Origin: CAYTTR01 sp964440805
Lineage (GTDB): Bacteria > Acidobacteriota > Aminicenantia > Aminicenantales > Aminicenantaceae
Direction: 5' to 3'
Assembly (NCBI GenBank): GCA_964440805.1
Contig: CAYTTR010000003.1
Coordinates: forward strand, 55,485-119,484
Length of the DNA stretch: 64,000 bases
Position 1 is the stretch's first letter. Every line of letters starts with the position of its first letter. Below, one piece after another: positions 40,229 to 48,671 of this stretch. Made by a program: the position numbers and the translations under genes. The notes under the pieces were generated by a model. The model had not been told where the DNA came from and did not search any database. It saw nothing but the letters and a program-made list of their open reading frames with translations.

Positions 40229-42588
40229 TGGAACCTTTTACCTTCAACAAAATTAATTTTTTCAGGAAAAAAAACTCTTCTGCTAATAAACCTAAAAAAG
40301 TCCCTCCTCCGCCAAAGGAAGAAAAAAAAGCTTCTAAAACCCGGGGATTGCAGAAGAATCCTTTCATTTTTCTGCTTTTTTATGTCCTGGTTATTTCATA
40401 TTTTCTATCTTCAATCTCTTCAAAAAGCCTTCCCTTGCTGGAACAAGGACAAATAGCTTCCAAGGACATTGTGGCTCCAACCAACCTCACCATCGAGGAT
40501 AAAGAGACCACAGAAAAAAGACGCAGCCAAGCTGCTGAAGATGTTCTTCCTGTTTATGTTTTTGCTTCTGATGTATTTTTTAATACCGAAGAAAAAATAA
40601 GAGAATTTTTTAATGCCGGCCGGGAATTTATAGAAAATAAAATCACAAATCAGGAAATAGATAATTTCAGACAGGAAATAAATGAAAAATTCGGGATCGA
40701 ATTTACCTCCAATGAAATCAAGTCGTTAATAAGACTGAAATTTGCTGCCCATCTTGAGGATATTCTGGTTAATGCGATTGGCAAAGTATCAGAAAAGGGA
40801 ATAATCGCCACTAAGAACCTTTTTATCAGAAAAGAGGATGAAAGAGGACTAATCCTTATCAAAGGGCAATCTGAGAAGATTGTCCAGCCTTCGGACATGG
40901 TTGATATTAAGGAAGCAAGGGACCTGCTTACAGAGGAAATAAAAGCCCTCGAGGTTTCAGATAACGAAAAAAACATTCTCACCAGACTATCACATCTTTT
41001 TATTTCACCCAATTTGAATTTCAGCAATACAATAACCGACGTTAGGATGAAACAAGCCCGGGAAAGCATCAATCCTGTCTTTTACACAATCAAGAAGGGA
41101 AAAATGATCATCCGCAAGGGGGATGAAGTTACTCCGGAAACAGTTAAACAGATTGAAATAATCAACGCCAACCTTCAACGTCAAGCTAACTGGTGGACCA
41201 ACTTGCTGGGAACATTCCTTTTATTCGGACTTCTCTTCATAATTCTTTGGTATTACATCAAATCGGTACTGGGAAAAGAGACCGCTCTCAAGAATTTCAA
41301 CATGATCGGGACAACCTTGATCCTTTCTCTTTTAATCTATAAATTTTCTGTTTTTCTGGCTGATCTAATCAGCGCCAACTCAAACTTTTTTCTGGTCCGA
41401 AACTCCGAAAGCCTTTATTACGCCATCCCCTTTCAAATAGGGATTCTTCTTTTTGCCTTTCTGACAAGGATTCATACCTCTTTGGTTTACACCATATTCA
41501 ATAGCCTGCTGGTTGGTTATCTTTTCAATTCCAACTTCGATTTCATCTTGTTCAGTCTTTTGGGTGGATTCGCCGCTATCTATGGAATCAAGTATTATGG
41601 GAGGAAAAGCAGAACCAGCCTTTTTAAAGCTGGAATCTTTCTGGTTGCTCCCATTAACATTTTTATTATTATCATACTTAATCTTGTCAAAGAAAGAATA
41701 GATTCCTGGGAAATATTCGTTAGTGAAATCCTGATGGGATTTATTGGAGGAACCTTCAGTGCTGTCTTGGCATTTCTCCTGCTGCCCTTATTTGAAATAC
41801 TTTTTGGCATTACAACCCAGGACAAACTGTTAGAATTAACAAATTCCGATCTCCCGGTTTTCAAACAAATGGCCATAGAAGCTCCTGGCACTTATCATCA
41901 TTCTCTTATAGTGGCCACTTTGTCAGAAAAAGCGGCCGAAGAACTCAAACTGGACCCAATGATGGTCAAAGCAGGAGCTCTCTACCATGATATAGGCAAA
42001 CTGAAAATGCCGGAATATTTCTCCGAAAATAAAAGCCCTCGCTTTGACATCCACAGGGCTCTCAAGCCCAGCATGAGCACTCTGGTCATTATCAATCATG
42101 TCAAAGAAGGACTGGAAAAAGCAAAAAAGTTGAAGCTTCCCCAGAAAATCAGAGATATCATAGAACAGCACCATGGAAATTCCTTGGTCAAGTACTTTTT
42201 TGAAAAAGCCAAGGAAAAATATGATCCTGAAATGCACAAAATCGGAGAAGAAAACTACCGCTATAATCACCCCCGCCCGAAAAGTAAAGAAGCAGCCTTG
42301 ATTATGCTGGCCGATTCAGTAGAAGCTGCCTCCCGCAGCTTGAAATCACCCACAAAGACCAACCTAAGGCATGTTATAAACGAAATATTCAACAACTACA
42401 TCCAGGACAGCCAGCTCGATGAATCCGATTTTTCTTTGAAAGAGCTGCGTTTGATAGCAGATTCTTTTCTGATAACCCTCTACACAATCTATCACCACCG
42501 GGTTGAATATCCAGGCTTCGATTTTGAAGGTAAAAAAGAAAAAACCATAAAAAAAACAAACGAGTCAAATGATCGAAATAATAAATAA
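40228..42588 (+). CDS. pgpH: PgpH-type membrane HD phosphohydrolase
   Basis: 786 aa. A transmembrane segment (about 47-66), an extracytoplasmic 7TMR-HDED region (about 75-310), a seven-helix membrane block (about 325-550) and a cytoplasmic HD domain with YHHSLIVATLSEKAAEE, LYHDIGKLKMPEYFSEN, and EQHHGNSLVKYFFEKA. PgpH enzymes hydrolyse cyclic di-AMP. It sits between phoH and ybeY as in many bacteria; the end overlaps ybeY by 20 nt. Confidence 0.93.
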   Translation: MEPFTFNKINFFRKKNSSANKPKKVPPPPKEEKKASKTRGLQKNPFIFLLFYVLVISYFLSSISSKSLPLLEQGQIASKDIVAPTNLTIEDKETTEKRRSQAAEDVLPVYVFASDVFFNTEEKIREFFNAGREFIENKITNQEIDNFRQEINEKFGIEFTSNEIKSLIRLKFAAHLEDILVNAIGKVSEKGIIATKNLFIRKEDERGLILIKGQSEKIVQPSDMVDIKEARDLLTEEIKALEVSDNEKNILTRLSHLFISPNLNFSNTITDVRMKQARESINPVFYTIKKGKMIIRKGDEVTPETVKQIEIINANLQRQANWWTNLLGTFLLFGLLFIILWYYIKSVLGKETALKNFNMIGTTLILSLLIYKFSVFLADLISANSNFFLVRNSESLYYAIPFQIGILLFAFLTRIHTSLVYTIFNSLLVGYLFNSNFDFILFSLLGGFAAIYGIKYYGRKSRTSLFKAGIFLVAPINIFIIIILNLVKERIDSWEIFVSEILMGFIGGTFSAVLAFLLLPLFEILFGITTQDKLLELTNSDLPVFKQMAIEAPGTYHHSLIVATLSEKAAEELKLDPMMVKAGALYHDIGKLKMPEYFSENKSPRFDIHRALKPSMSTLVIINHVKEGLEKAKKLKLPQKIRDIIEQHHGNSLVKYFFEKAKEKYDPEMHKIGEENYRYNHPRPKSKEAALIMLADSVEAASRSLKSPTKTNLRHVINEIFNNYIQDSQLDESDFSLKELRLIADSFLITLYTIYHHRVEYPGFDFEGKKEKTIKKTNESNDRNNK

Positions 42589-42988
42589 ACAAAAGAGATA
42601 TTGGTTTTCCAGAACTATTTTTCGTGATTATTTAGAAAAAATTTCTCATTTCTATAATCTCTCCGATCCAGTGATCACCCTGGTCTTCGTTACTGACCGT
42701 GAAATCAAAAAGTTAAACCTGAAATTTCTTAAAAGAGATCAAGCCACAGACGTTCTCAGTTTTCCTATAAGGGAAAAAGCAGCTGACGGCAAATACTATC
42801 TTGGTGATATTGTTATTTCTGTTCCTACTGCCTTTAAACAGTGCCTGAAGAATGAACGCGGGCTGGAAGATGAACTAAAAATACTCACTTTACATGGTTT
42901 TCTCCATCTGATTGGATTTGACCACGGGAAAGGAATCGAGGAAGAAGAACAAAAAATAAAAAATTTTCTAACAGAAAGGCAAAAATGA
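42569..42988 (+). CDS. ybeY: endoribonuclease YbeY (16S rRNA maturation)
   Basis: 139 aa. Zinc motif HGFLHLIGFDHGKG (H-x3-H-x5-H, about residues 109-119) and TDVLSFPIRE. Acts in 16S rRNA 3' processing and ribosome quality control. The end overlaps the next start (ATGA), implying coupling. Confidence 0.96.
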   Translation: MIEIINKQKRYWFSRTIFRDYLEKISHFYNLSDPVITLVFVTDREIKKLNLKFLKRDQATDVLSFPIREKAADGKYYLGDIVISVPTAFKQCLKNERGLEDELKILTLHGFLHLIGFDHGKGIEEEEQKIKNFLTERQK

Positions 42989-44232
42989 AGTTAGAATTTA
43001 TAAAATGGACCGGCTTTGGACTTAGTTTTTTAGCTGCTTTTGTTTTTTCTCTTTTTGATATATCTCTTTCTTCGTTCTCACGGATTGCTTTTAGCAGGTT
43101 TCTGGAGGACAGGGAAAAAATCCTCCGCCTGCAAATTCTTAAAATTTACGATAAATTAAGGATTTCTTTCAGCTTTTTAAGAATTTTTTTCATTTTATCT
43201 TTTTTTGTCTACTTCATCTTCATATTCCCTTCCTTCCAGTTTTACCCTTTATGGTTATTTCTTCTCCTTGTAACCATCTATTTTATTTTTTTCGATCTTA
43301 TTCCCCGTCTTTTAAATGCCTGGAAAAGAAAATCCATTTTCAGTCTTTTTCTTTCTTCTTATAGGATTCCTTATCTCATAACCGCTCCTGTTCTTTTTCT
43401 TTCAAAAATAAAGGAAGCTGAGAAAGAATCTCTTGAACAGAGAGAAGCTTCCCAGGAAGAAATTCAGGCCTTAATTGAAGAAGCCCGGGAAGAAGGCATT
43501 ATTGAAACAGAAGAAGGCCACCTGCTGAAAAGTGTGGTTGAATTCGGAGATACTATTGTTAGAGAAATAATGACTCCTCGGGTTGAAATAGCTTGTATCT
43601 CAAAAAAAGCTACCCTCAATCAACTTCGGCAACTGGTGGTGGAAAAAAAACATTCACGCATTCCAGTCTATCAGGGGCGTGTTGATAATATCGAAGGAAT
43701 AATTAATGCTAAAGACTTGCTTGAATACTCTGAGCTCAAGAACAAAAACGATTCAATCGAATCCTTGATCCGACCTGCTTTTTTCATCCCTGAATCAATG
43801 AAAGTTTCAGAACTCTTGAAAGAATTTCAAAAAAGAAAACAAAAATTGGCCGTTGTTGTTGATGAGCATGGTGGTGTTTCAGGGCTGGTAACCATGGAAG
43901 ATTTAATGGAAGAAATTGTCGGAGAAATCCAGGATGAATATGACGAAGAAGCTCTTCCTATAATTAAGCACCCCGAAGGAGATTACCTAGTGTTGGGAGA
44001 TGTAGAAGTGGAGCAACTGGAAGAATTGTTTGATGTAGAACTGGCAGAAGATGAATTCATCACAGTAGGAGGGCTTATTATTCACCACTTAGGCCGCTTA
44101 CCTGAACGGGGAGAAAAATTGGAAATAAAAGGACTTTTCCTGGAAATAATTGATGCTGACCAGAAAAGAATAAAAAAGCTTCGGGTCAGCCGGATTAAAG
44201 AAGAAAAAGAAAATGAAAAAAAGGAACAATAA
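42985..44232 (+). CDS. CorC/HlyC-family CBS-domain membrane protein
   Basis: 415 aa. A membrane part of four segments (about 10-150; more divergent than a usual DUF21 domain), a helical linker with EEGIIETEEGHLLKSVVEFGDTIVREIMTPRVE (in parts), two CBS domains (about 190-310) with HSRIPVYQGRVDNIEGIINAKDLL and VVDEHGGVSGLVTMEDLMEEIVGEIQDE (in parts), and a C-terminal CorC_HlyC domain (DEFITVGGLIIHHLGRLPERGE). Relatives are linked to magnesium/cobalt efflux. Overlaps era by 20 nt. Confidence 0.88.
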   Translation: MKLEFIKWTGFGLSFLAAFVFSLFDISLSSFSRIAFSRFLEDREKILRLQILKIYDKLRISFSFLRIFFILSFFVYFIFIFPSFQFYPLWLFLLLVTIYFIFFDLIPRLLNAWKRKSIFSLFLSSYRIPYLITAPVLFLSKIKEAEKESLEQREASQEEIQALIEEAREEGIIETEEGHLLKSVVEFGDTIVREIMTPRVEIACISKKATLNQLRQLVVEKKHSRIPVYQGRVDNIEGIINAKDLLEYSELKNKNDSIESLIRPAFFIPESMKVSELLKEFQKRKQKLAVVVDEHGGVSGLVTMEDLMEEIVGEIQDEYDEEALPIIKHPEGDYLVLGDVEVEQLEELFDVELAEDEFITVGGLIIHHLGRLPERGEKLEIKGLFLEIIDADQKRIKKLRVSRIKEEKENEKKEQ

Positions 44233-45166
44233 AAAGATCCTTAAAACTGGAACAGTCGCCCTCATCGGGAGGCCTAATGCAGGAAAATCCACCCTGCTCA
44301 ACAACTTAATCGGCCACAAGGTTTCTATTATCTCCGATAAGCCTCAGACCACCAGAATAAATATTCTTGGCATTAAAACCACAACACAAGGACAGATTAT
44401 ATTTATAGATACCCCGGGAATTCATAAACCCCTTCACAAGCTTAACAAAAGAATGATGTCTTTTGTTGAATCAACTCTGGCCTCAACAGATTTAATCTGT
44501 CTTCTGGTCGATGCAACTCAGCCCTTTGGAAGAGGAGATGCCTTTGTGGTAGAAACTCTGAAAAAAATTACCTCTCCCCTTTTCCTCCTTATTAACAAAG
44601 TGGATATCATTAGGAAAGATAAGATTCTCCTGATTATAGACCGTTATAAAGATCTACTCGATTTCAAGGAAATCATTCCTATTTCAGCACTTAAGAGCAC
44701 TCAACTACTCCTTCTCGAAGAAAAAATCTATCACTATCTTCCCAACTATGAAAAATTATTCGGGGATGAAGATTTTTTAACTCAGAGCCAAAAATTTCTA
44801 TTTTCAGAGCTTATAAGGGAAAAAGTTCTTGAACATGTGCGGGAAGAACTGCCTTATTCTACAGCTGTTTATATCCAATCTGTTGAAGACCATTATGATA
44901 CTTCAAGAGAAAACATAACCCCCAAAAAAGCTGAATCTACTGGAAAACCAGTCAAGTACATAAAGGCATCAATTTTTGTAGAAAAAGACAGCCAGCGGAA
45001 AATTATCATTGGAAAAAGAGGCCAATTAATTAAATCCATAGGTATGAAAGCCAGACAGGAAATAGAGTCCATTCTCAATACCAAGGTCTACTTAGACCTT
45101 TCCGTCAAAGTGAAGGAGAAATGGCGCGACTCGCCAGAGATTTTAGACCTCATCGAACAGCAATAA
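44213..45166 (+). CDS. era: GTPase Era
   Basis: 317 aa. G1 GRPNAGKSTLLNNL, G2 region SDKPQTTR, G3 DTPGIHKP, G4 NKVD, and a C-terminal KH domain with IIGKRGQLIKSIGMKARQEIE. It binds the 16S rRNA 3' end during 30S assembly, consistent with ybeY in the same operon. Last gene of the cluster. Confidence 0.97.
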   Translation: MKKRNNKKILKTGTVALIGRPNAGKSTLLNNLIGHKVSIISDKPQTTRINILGIKTTTQGQIIFIDTPGIHKPLHKLNKRMMSFVESTLASTDLICLLVDATQPFGRGDAFVVETLKKITSPLFLLINKVDIIRKDKILLIIDRYKDLLDFKEIIPISALKSTQLLLLEEKIYHYLPNYEKLFGDEDFLTQSQKFLFSELIREKVLEHVREELPYSTAVYIQSVEDHYDTSRENITPKKAESTGKPVKYIKASIFVEKDSQRKIIIGKRGQLIKSIGMKARQEIESILNTKVYLDLSVKVKEKWRDSPEILDLIEQQ

Positions 45167-45193
45167 ACTCCTTTCTCCTGTCAGAAGTTCCTA

Positions 45194-45222
45194 TTGACAG
45201 AAAAAAAAATAAATGCGAAAAT
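45194..45222 (+). promoter_or_regulatory. candidate promoter of tRNA-His
   Basis: TTGACA (45194-45199), 17-nt A-rich spacer, GAAAAT (45217-45222), 15 nt before the tRNA 5' end. The -10 is a partial match. Confidence 0.45.
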
Positions 45223-45237
45223 TTAACTCCATTTTGT

Positions 45238-45312
45238 GGTGAGTGTAGCTCAACGGGTTAGAGCACTGGACTGTGGATCCAGAGGCTGGGGGTTCGAGAC
45301 CCCTCACTCACC
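45238..45312 (+). tRNA. tRNA-His (anticodon GTG)
   Basis: Acceptor GTGAGTG pairs with CACTCAC, with an extra genome-encoded G at -1 opposite the discriminator C, the hallmark of bacterial tRNA-His. D arm GCTC...GAGC, anticodon arm CTGGA-CTGTGGA-TCCAG gives GTG, T arm GGGGG-TTCGAGA-CCCCT. The CCA end is not encoded. As a GUN tRNA it is a substrate for the tgt product. Confidence 0.95.
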
Positions 45313-45446
45313 CGTCCCTTTTATCCCAAAGAAAGTAATTTGTTTCCAATAAATATATCCTTTAATACCACTGTTTTCAAAAATAAATTTCCCCACCCTT
45401 TTCACCCCTAAAGGTGATTGCTTTTAGCTTTATTTATTGGTTATCG

Positions 45447-45480
45447 TATAATTTACATGATGGATGAAAGGATGAAATGA
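45447..45480 (+). promoter_or_regulatory. promoter-like TATAAT with short leader ORF
   Basis: TATAAT at 45447-45452 has only a poor -35. An ATG 7 nt later (45460) opens MDERMK and ends at TGA 45478-45480, which overlaps another ATG (45477) opening a ~29-codon frame (MNTNSSIFKTGK...) that runs past the start of the 107-aa gene. Its use is uncertain. Elsewhere in 45313-45552 I see nothing. Confidence 0.35.
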
Positions 45481-45552
45481 ATACTAATAGTAGTATTTTT
45501 AAAACTGGAAAAACCTTGAACAGGATCAGAATATCAAAAAAAGGAGAACCCT

Positions 45553-45876
45553 ATGAGTATGGATAAAGATCGAGAATCTCTTTATAAAAAAATAATGGAA
45601 GAATCAAAGCAACAACTTGAAACTATCGATGAAGAAATTGAGAAAGAAATCCAAAAGGCAAGGGAAATCCTGGCTAAACTCCAAGATTCCAAGAAAGCTT
45701 ACAGACAAATTTATGAAGGCGCTGCCAGGATTTTAGGCCTTGATGTTGAGATAGAAGAAGACAAACCAACCCAGGTTGAAGAGTCACCATCCATCTCACA
45801 AGATAACCAGCAAGAAATCAATAATGCAGCCAACAAAGAGGAGGGTGAACAGAAGGAGGAACATAAAGATTTATAA
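45553..45876 (+). CDS. hypothetical coiled-coil protein
   Basis: 107 aa, unrecognised. Residues ~5-62 form a charged helix likely to be coiled coil (KKIMEESKQQLETIDEEIEKE, continuing to KKAYRQIYEGAARILG); the last 45 residues are acidic, Gln/Asn-rich and probably disordered. No signal peptide or membrane segment. AAGGAGAAC sits before the ATG. It is followed by MITE copy B. A partner-binding or chaperone-like role would be speculation. Confidence 0.6.
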   Translation: MSMDKDRESLYKKIMEESKQQLETIDEEIEKEIQKAREILAKLQDSKKAYRQIYEGAARILGLDVEIEEDKPTQVEESPSISQDNQQEINNAANKEEGEQKEEHKDL

Positions 45877-45908
45877 CTTCCTTGATTCCTTAAGGTCATT
45901 ATTACTAA

Positions 45909-46170
45909 CCTGGATTATTCAAGAGTTGAGGTTGCCGTAGATAAGAGGCACAGGACACGCAGCTGTGGTCCTTCCACCAACAAGTGTTCTGTAACGAAGC
46001 AATGCGGCAGGATTGGCTCGCTCGAAGGGTAAAAAAGGCCGGTTTTAAATTAAATTTAATGGATGGTTTTAATGAATTACTTTCTTTACGTAAGCCTCCA
46101 TGGATTCTATTAACTGATTCATACAATTTGTGATATAAAAGGTATCGGCCTTTTTTATGAATAGTCCAGG
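45909..46170. mobile_element. MITE-like element, copy B (262 bp)
   Basis: Ends CCTGGATTATTCA and TGAATAGTCCAGG, flanked by CTAA (45905-45908) and TTAA (46171-46174), a 4-bp duplication with one mismatch. The interior matches copies A and C but is shorter in the GC-rich part. Its right end is 9 nt from the EamA transporter ATG, so it may supply that gene's promoter (TATAAA near 46134). Confidence 0.85.
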
Positions 46171-46179
46171 TTAAAAAAC

Positions 46180-47094
46180 ATGAGTAATTTTCTGGATACT
46201 CTACAATCATTTTCCTATTTAGGAGAAGTTCTTTCCCTAAGTTCAGCTCTTCTCTGGGCAGTGGCCATAATTTTTTTCAGGCTGAGTGGAAAAACTGTCC
46301 ACCCCCTGGGATTAAATTTTTTCAAGAATCTTTTATCCTTTTTACTAATCGGTTTGACCATGCTAATTGGCCAGGAGGTTTTTTTTCCAGCCTATTCTGA
46401 AAGAATTTATATTCTTTTCATCATCAGTGGACTTATCGGGCTTGGACTTTCTGACACTCTTCTCTTCTCCAGTCTAAACCGTCTGGGGGCAGGTCTTCTG
46501 GCCATTGTCTACTGCACTTACAGCCCCTTCATCATTCTCCTTTCTCTTATCTTTCTTGGTGAAAGGATGAGACTGATCCAATTTTTTGGGGTAGCTTTGA
46601 TTGTCTTGTCTGTCTGGGTTATTTCAGGCCGGAGTTCCCGGAAAAATTTATCCCAAAAATCTCTTACGACCGGAATTGTTCTGGGTTTAGGAGCCATGTT
46701 AAGTCAGGCTGTAAGCATTGTCATCATCAAGCCTTATCTCGCCCAGACACCCCTTCTCTGGGCAACTCAGATCCGTACCCTGGGGGGAATATTAGGCCTT
46801 ATGCTTGTTCTTCAGTTTCATAAAGAAAAAAACATTATACGAAAAACCACTTTCTCCCTTCGTAACTGGAGACATCTCTTTCCTGGAGCTTTCATTGGCT
46901 CCTATATCGCCATAATTGCCTGGATGGGAGGAATGAAATATACTCTGGTTTCCATAGCCGCCTCCTTGAACCAGACAAATACTGCCTTTCTTTTTCTGTT
47001 CGGGATTCTCTTTCTTGGAGAAAAACCCACCCCCGGGAAACTACTCTCTTTTCTGGCTGCTTCAACAGGAGTTTGCTTGGTAATGCTTTTTTAA
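46180..47094 (+). CDS. EamA-family drug/metabolite transporter
   Basis: 304 aa with about ten transmembrane segments arranged as two EamA repeats (about 15-145 and 163-304). Typical: SSALLWAVAIIFFRLSG, GLSDTLLFSSLNRLGAGLLAIVYCTYSPFIILL (in parts) and ALNQTNTAFLFLFGILFLGEKPTPGK-like SLNQTNTAFLFLFG. It moves small metabolites across the inner membrane; the substrate is unknown. It begins just behind MITE copy B and has no clear ribosome site. Confidence 0.85.
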   Translation: MSNFLDTLQSFSYLGEVLSLSSALLWAVAIIFFRLSGKTVHPLGLNFFKNLLSFLLIGLTMLIGQEVFFPAYSERIYILFIISGLIGLGLSDTLLFSSLNRLGAGLLAIVYCTYSPFIILLSLIFLGERMRLIQFFGVALIVLSVWVISGRSSRKNLSQKSLTTGIVLGLGAMLSQAVSIVIIKPYLAQTPLLWATQIRTLGGILGLMLVLQFHKEKNIIRKTTFSLRNWRHLFPGAFIGSYIAIIAWMGGMKYTLVSIAASLNQTNTAFLFLFGILFLGEKPTPGKLLSFLAASTGVCLVMLF

Positions 47095-47214
47095 AGAAAT
47101 TCGTTTTTTCCTGTGATCGCCTCCCTGCTCAATAGAACTTCTACTCAGAATTTATGCTGCTGAGGGCCTATCCTGAAAGAAAGGTTACTTCCGAGGAATT
47201 TATTTGCTTCATTC

Positions 47215-47303
47215 AATCTATAAGTACACCGAGAAAAAATATTTTAAATCATTCATAGTCTTTGTTATATTATATAAGTTTGTTTTTTTTATAAATAGCC
47301 CAG
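47215..47303. mobile_element. degenerate 3' remnant of the MITE family
   Basis: TTTTTTTATAAATAGCCCAGG (47283-47303) matches the right end of copies B and C with three or so changes, and the preceding TCATTCATAGTCTTTGTTATAT parallels their subterminal sequence. The left part is gone or too diverged. It ends 12 nt before the GTG of the following membrane-protein gene, again placing the element's right end against a start codon. Confidence 0.5.
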
Positions 47304-47314
47304 GTAAATTGATT

Positions 47315-48103
47315 GTGAAAAAAATACTGCTTTGGCTGGTGGCTTTTCTCATTACAGCAGGAACAGCTTTTTTTCAAAGAATGACCGGGCCCACTTATCC
47401 CCTCACTGGAAAAACAGAAGTGGGACCTTGCCAGATAGAATACCTCCTTCCCCGTTCTCATGAAACAACCCATGATTTTGTTTTGGAACTGAAACCCTGT
47501 CATCCTGAAATATCAGGATATATTCTCTATAAGCGGTTCAAAACTGATGATCCCTGGACCAAAATCCCGCTCATTTTGGAAGGGAATCTTCTTTCGGGCA
47601 AACTCCCGCTCCAGCCTCCAGCTGGAAAACTGGCTTACCAAGTAATCCTTACCTACCAGGATAAAGAGTTTCTTCTTTCTGGAGAAGATCCAGTCATAAT
47701 AAGATTCAAGGGAAAAGTTCCAGGTCTCATTCTCCTGGCTCATATCATAACTATTTTTCTGGGAATGCTTTTTTCCACCAGAGCTGGCCTGGAGGCGCTT
47801 AGGTCTAAGGGGAATCCTCGAAAGCTGGCTTTATGGACTCTTGGTTTATTATTTGCCGGAGGAATGTTTCTCGGCCCCATAGTTCAATATTACGCTTTTG
47901 GTGCTTTCTGGACCGGTTTTCCCTTTGGCTACGACCTGACTGATAATAAAACCCTAATTGTATTTATCGTTTGGCTGGCTGCTGTAGTTGCCGGTAGAAA
48001 AGACCGGCCAGCCAGGAAATGGGTGCTGGGAGCTTCTGTGCTTACTCTGATTGTTTTTCTGATTCCACACAGCCTTCTTGGTTCAGAATTAAAATATGAC
48101 TAA
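47315..48103 (+). CDS. hypothetical membrane protein with periplasmic domain
   Basis: 262 aa from the GTG at 47315; the longer frame from 47204 runs through MITE remnant sequence and is rejected. N-terminal signal anchor (about 2-18), an extracytoplasmic beta-rich region (about 25-135) with one Cys in GPCQIEY and one in LKPCHPE, then four hydrophobic segments (about 138-255) with FWTGFPFGYDLTDNK. Family not recognised by me. The TAA stop coincides with the CTAA target duplication of MITE copy C, which is inserted exactly at the gene end. Confidence 0.6.
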   Translation: MKKILLWLVAFLITAGTAFFQRMTGPTYPLTGKTEVGPCQIEYLLPRSHETTHDFVLELKPCHPEISGYILYKRFKTDDPWTKIPLILEGNLLSGKLPLQPPAGKLAYQVILTYQDKEFLLSGEDPVIIRFKGKVPGLILLAHIITIFLGMLFSTRAGLEALRSKGNPRKLALWTLGLLFAGGMFLGPIVQYYAFGAFWTGFPFGYDLTDNKTLIVFIVWLAAVVAGRKDRPARKWVLGASVLTLIVFLIPHSLLGSELKYD

Positions 48104-48381
48104 CCTGGATTATTCACGAGTCGAGGTTGGTGTAGGGGTTAGGCTGGGTCGGGGCGAGGCACAGGACACGCAGCTGTGGTTCTCCACCGCAAGTGTCCTG
48201 TAACGAAGCAGATGCGCCAAGCGCGGCTCGCCCGAAGGGTAAAAAAGGCCGATTTTAGACAAGATTTGATGAAAGGATTTAATGAACTTAATTTCTTTAC
48301 CTACGCCATAAAAAAACCTCTTAAGTCATAGGTAGTATTTGTGGTATAAAAAGTATCGGCTTTTTTTATGAATAGTTCAGG
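48104..48381. mobile_element. MITE-like element, copy C (278 bp)
   Basis: Ends CCTGGATTATTCA and TGAATAGTTCAGG with a perfect CTAA duplication (48100-48103 and 48382-48385). Interior closely matches copy A (GGGTTAGGCTGGGTCGGGGCG region) and copy B (GACACGCAGCTGTGG). No ORF of transposase size. Insertion left the upstream stop codon intact because TAA is part of the duplicated target. Confidence 0.88.
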
Positions 48382-48403
48382 CTAATTTCTATTAGTAAGA
48401 TAG

Positions 48404-48520
48404 CTTCTATCCAGGTCTTCCCCAACTCCCTTAAAGGAAAGGAATAACGCTGGCTGTTGAGGCGCCAAGGTTTGGAAAAGGAAGCGGGGCTAAGAAAGAT
48501 TCCTCTCCAGCCAGCGTAAC
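48404..48520. ncRNA. structured intergenic element, candidate small RNA
   Basis: The gap after MITE C has no gene. ACGCTGGCTG (48447-48456) and CAGCCAGCGT (48508-48517) are perfect 10-bp arms around a 51-nt loop that contains GGAAAAGGAAGCGGGGC. A small hairpin GATAG-CTT-CTATC lies upstream near 48403. The element is GC-richer than its surroundings. I see no match to SRP, 6S, tmRNA or RNase P core motifs. Confidence 0.3.
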
Positions 48521-48633
48521 CATCTGAATTATAATAAAGTTTATAAAGAAAAGTCAAAGCAGAAGTATTTAGGGTAAGCATTTCCATAATCGTTATGTAT
48601 GGAAGGGCAAATAAATTATAGCTTGAAAGAACA

Positions 48634-48662
48634 TTGACAGGGTTGAAAAGTCTCTTTATAAT
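48634..48662 (+). promoter_or_regulatory. perfect sigma-70 promoter of the bactofilin gene, near-leaderless
   Basis: TTGACA (48634-48639), 17-nt spacer, TATAAT (48657-48662), then 9 nt to the ATG at 48672. Same geometry as the uppS promoter; no ribosome site. Confidence 0.85.
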
Positions 48663-48671
48663 CGGCTGTCC

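Noticed and set aside
45905..46210. 101-aa minus-strand open frame
   Set aside because: It is the equivalent of the MITE interior in copy B and starts beyond the element end; repeat-derived, not a gene.
47204..47314. N-terminal extension of the membrane protein at 47315
   Set aside because: The extra codons come from the decayed MITE end.
48441..48517. SRP (4.5S) RNA
   Set aside because: A GGAA-containing loop is present, but the conserved internal loop sequences around it do not match the SRP core.
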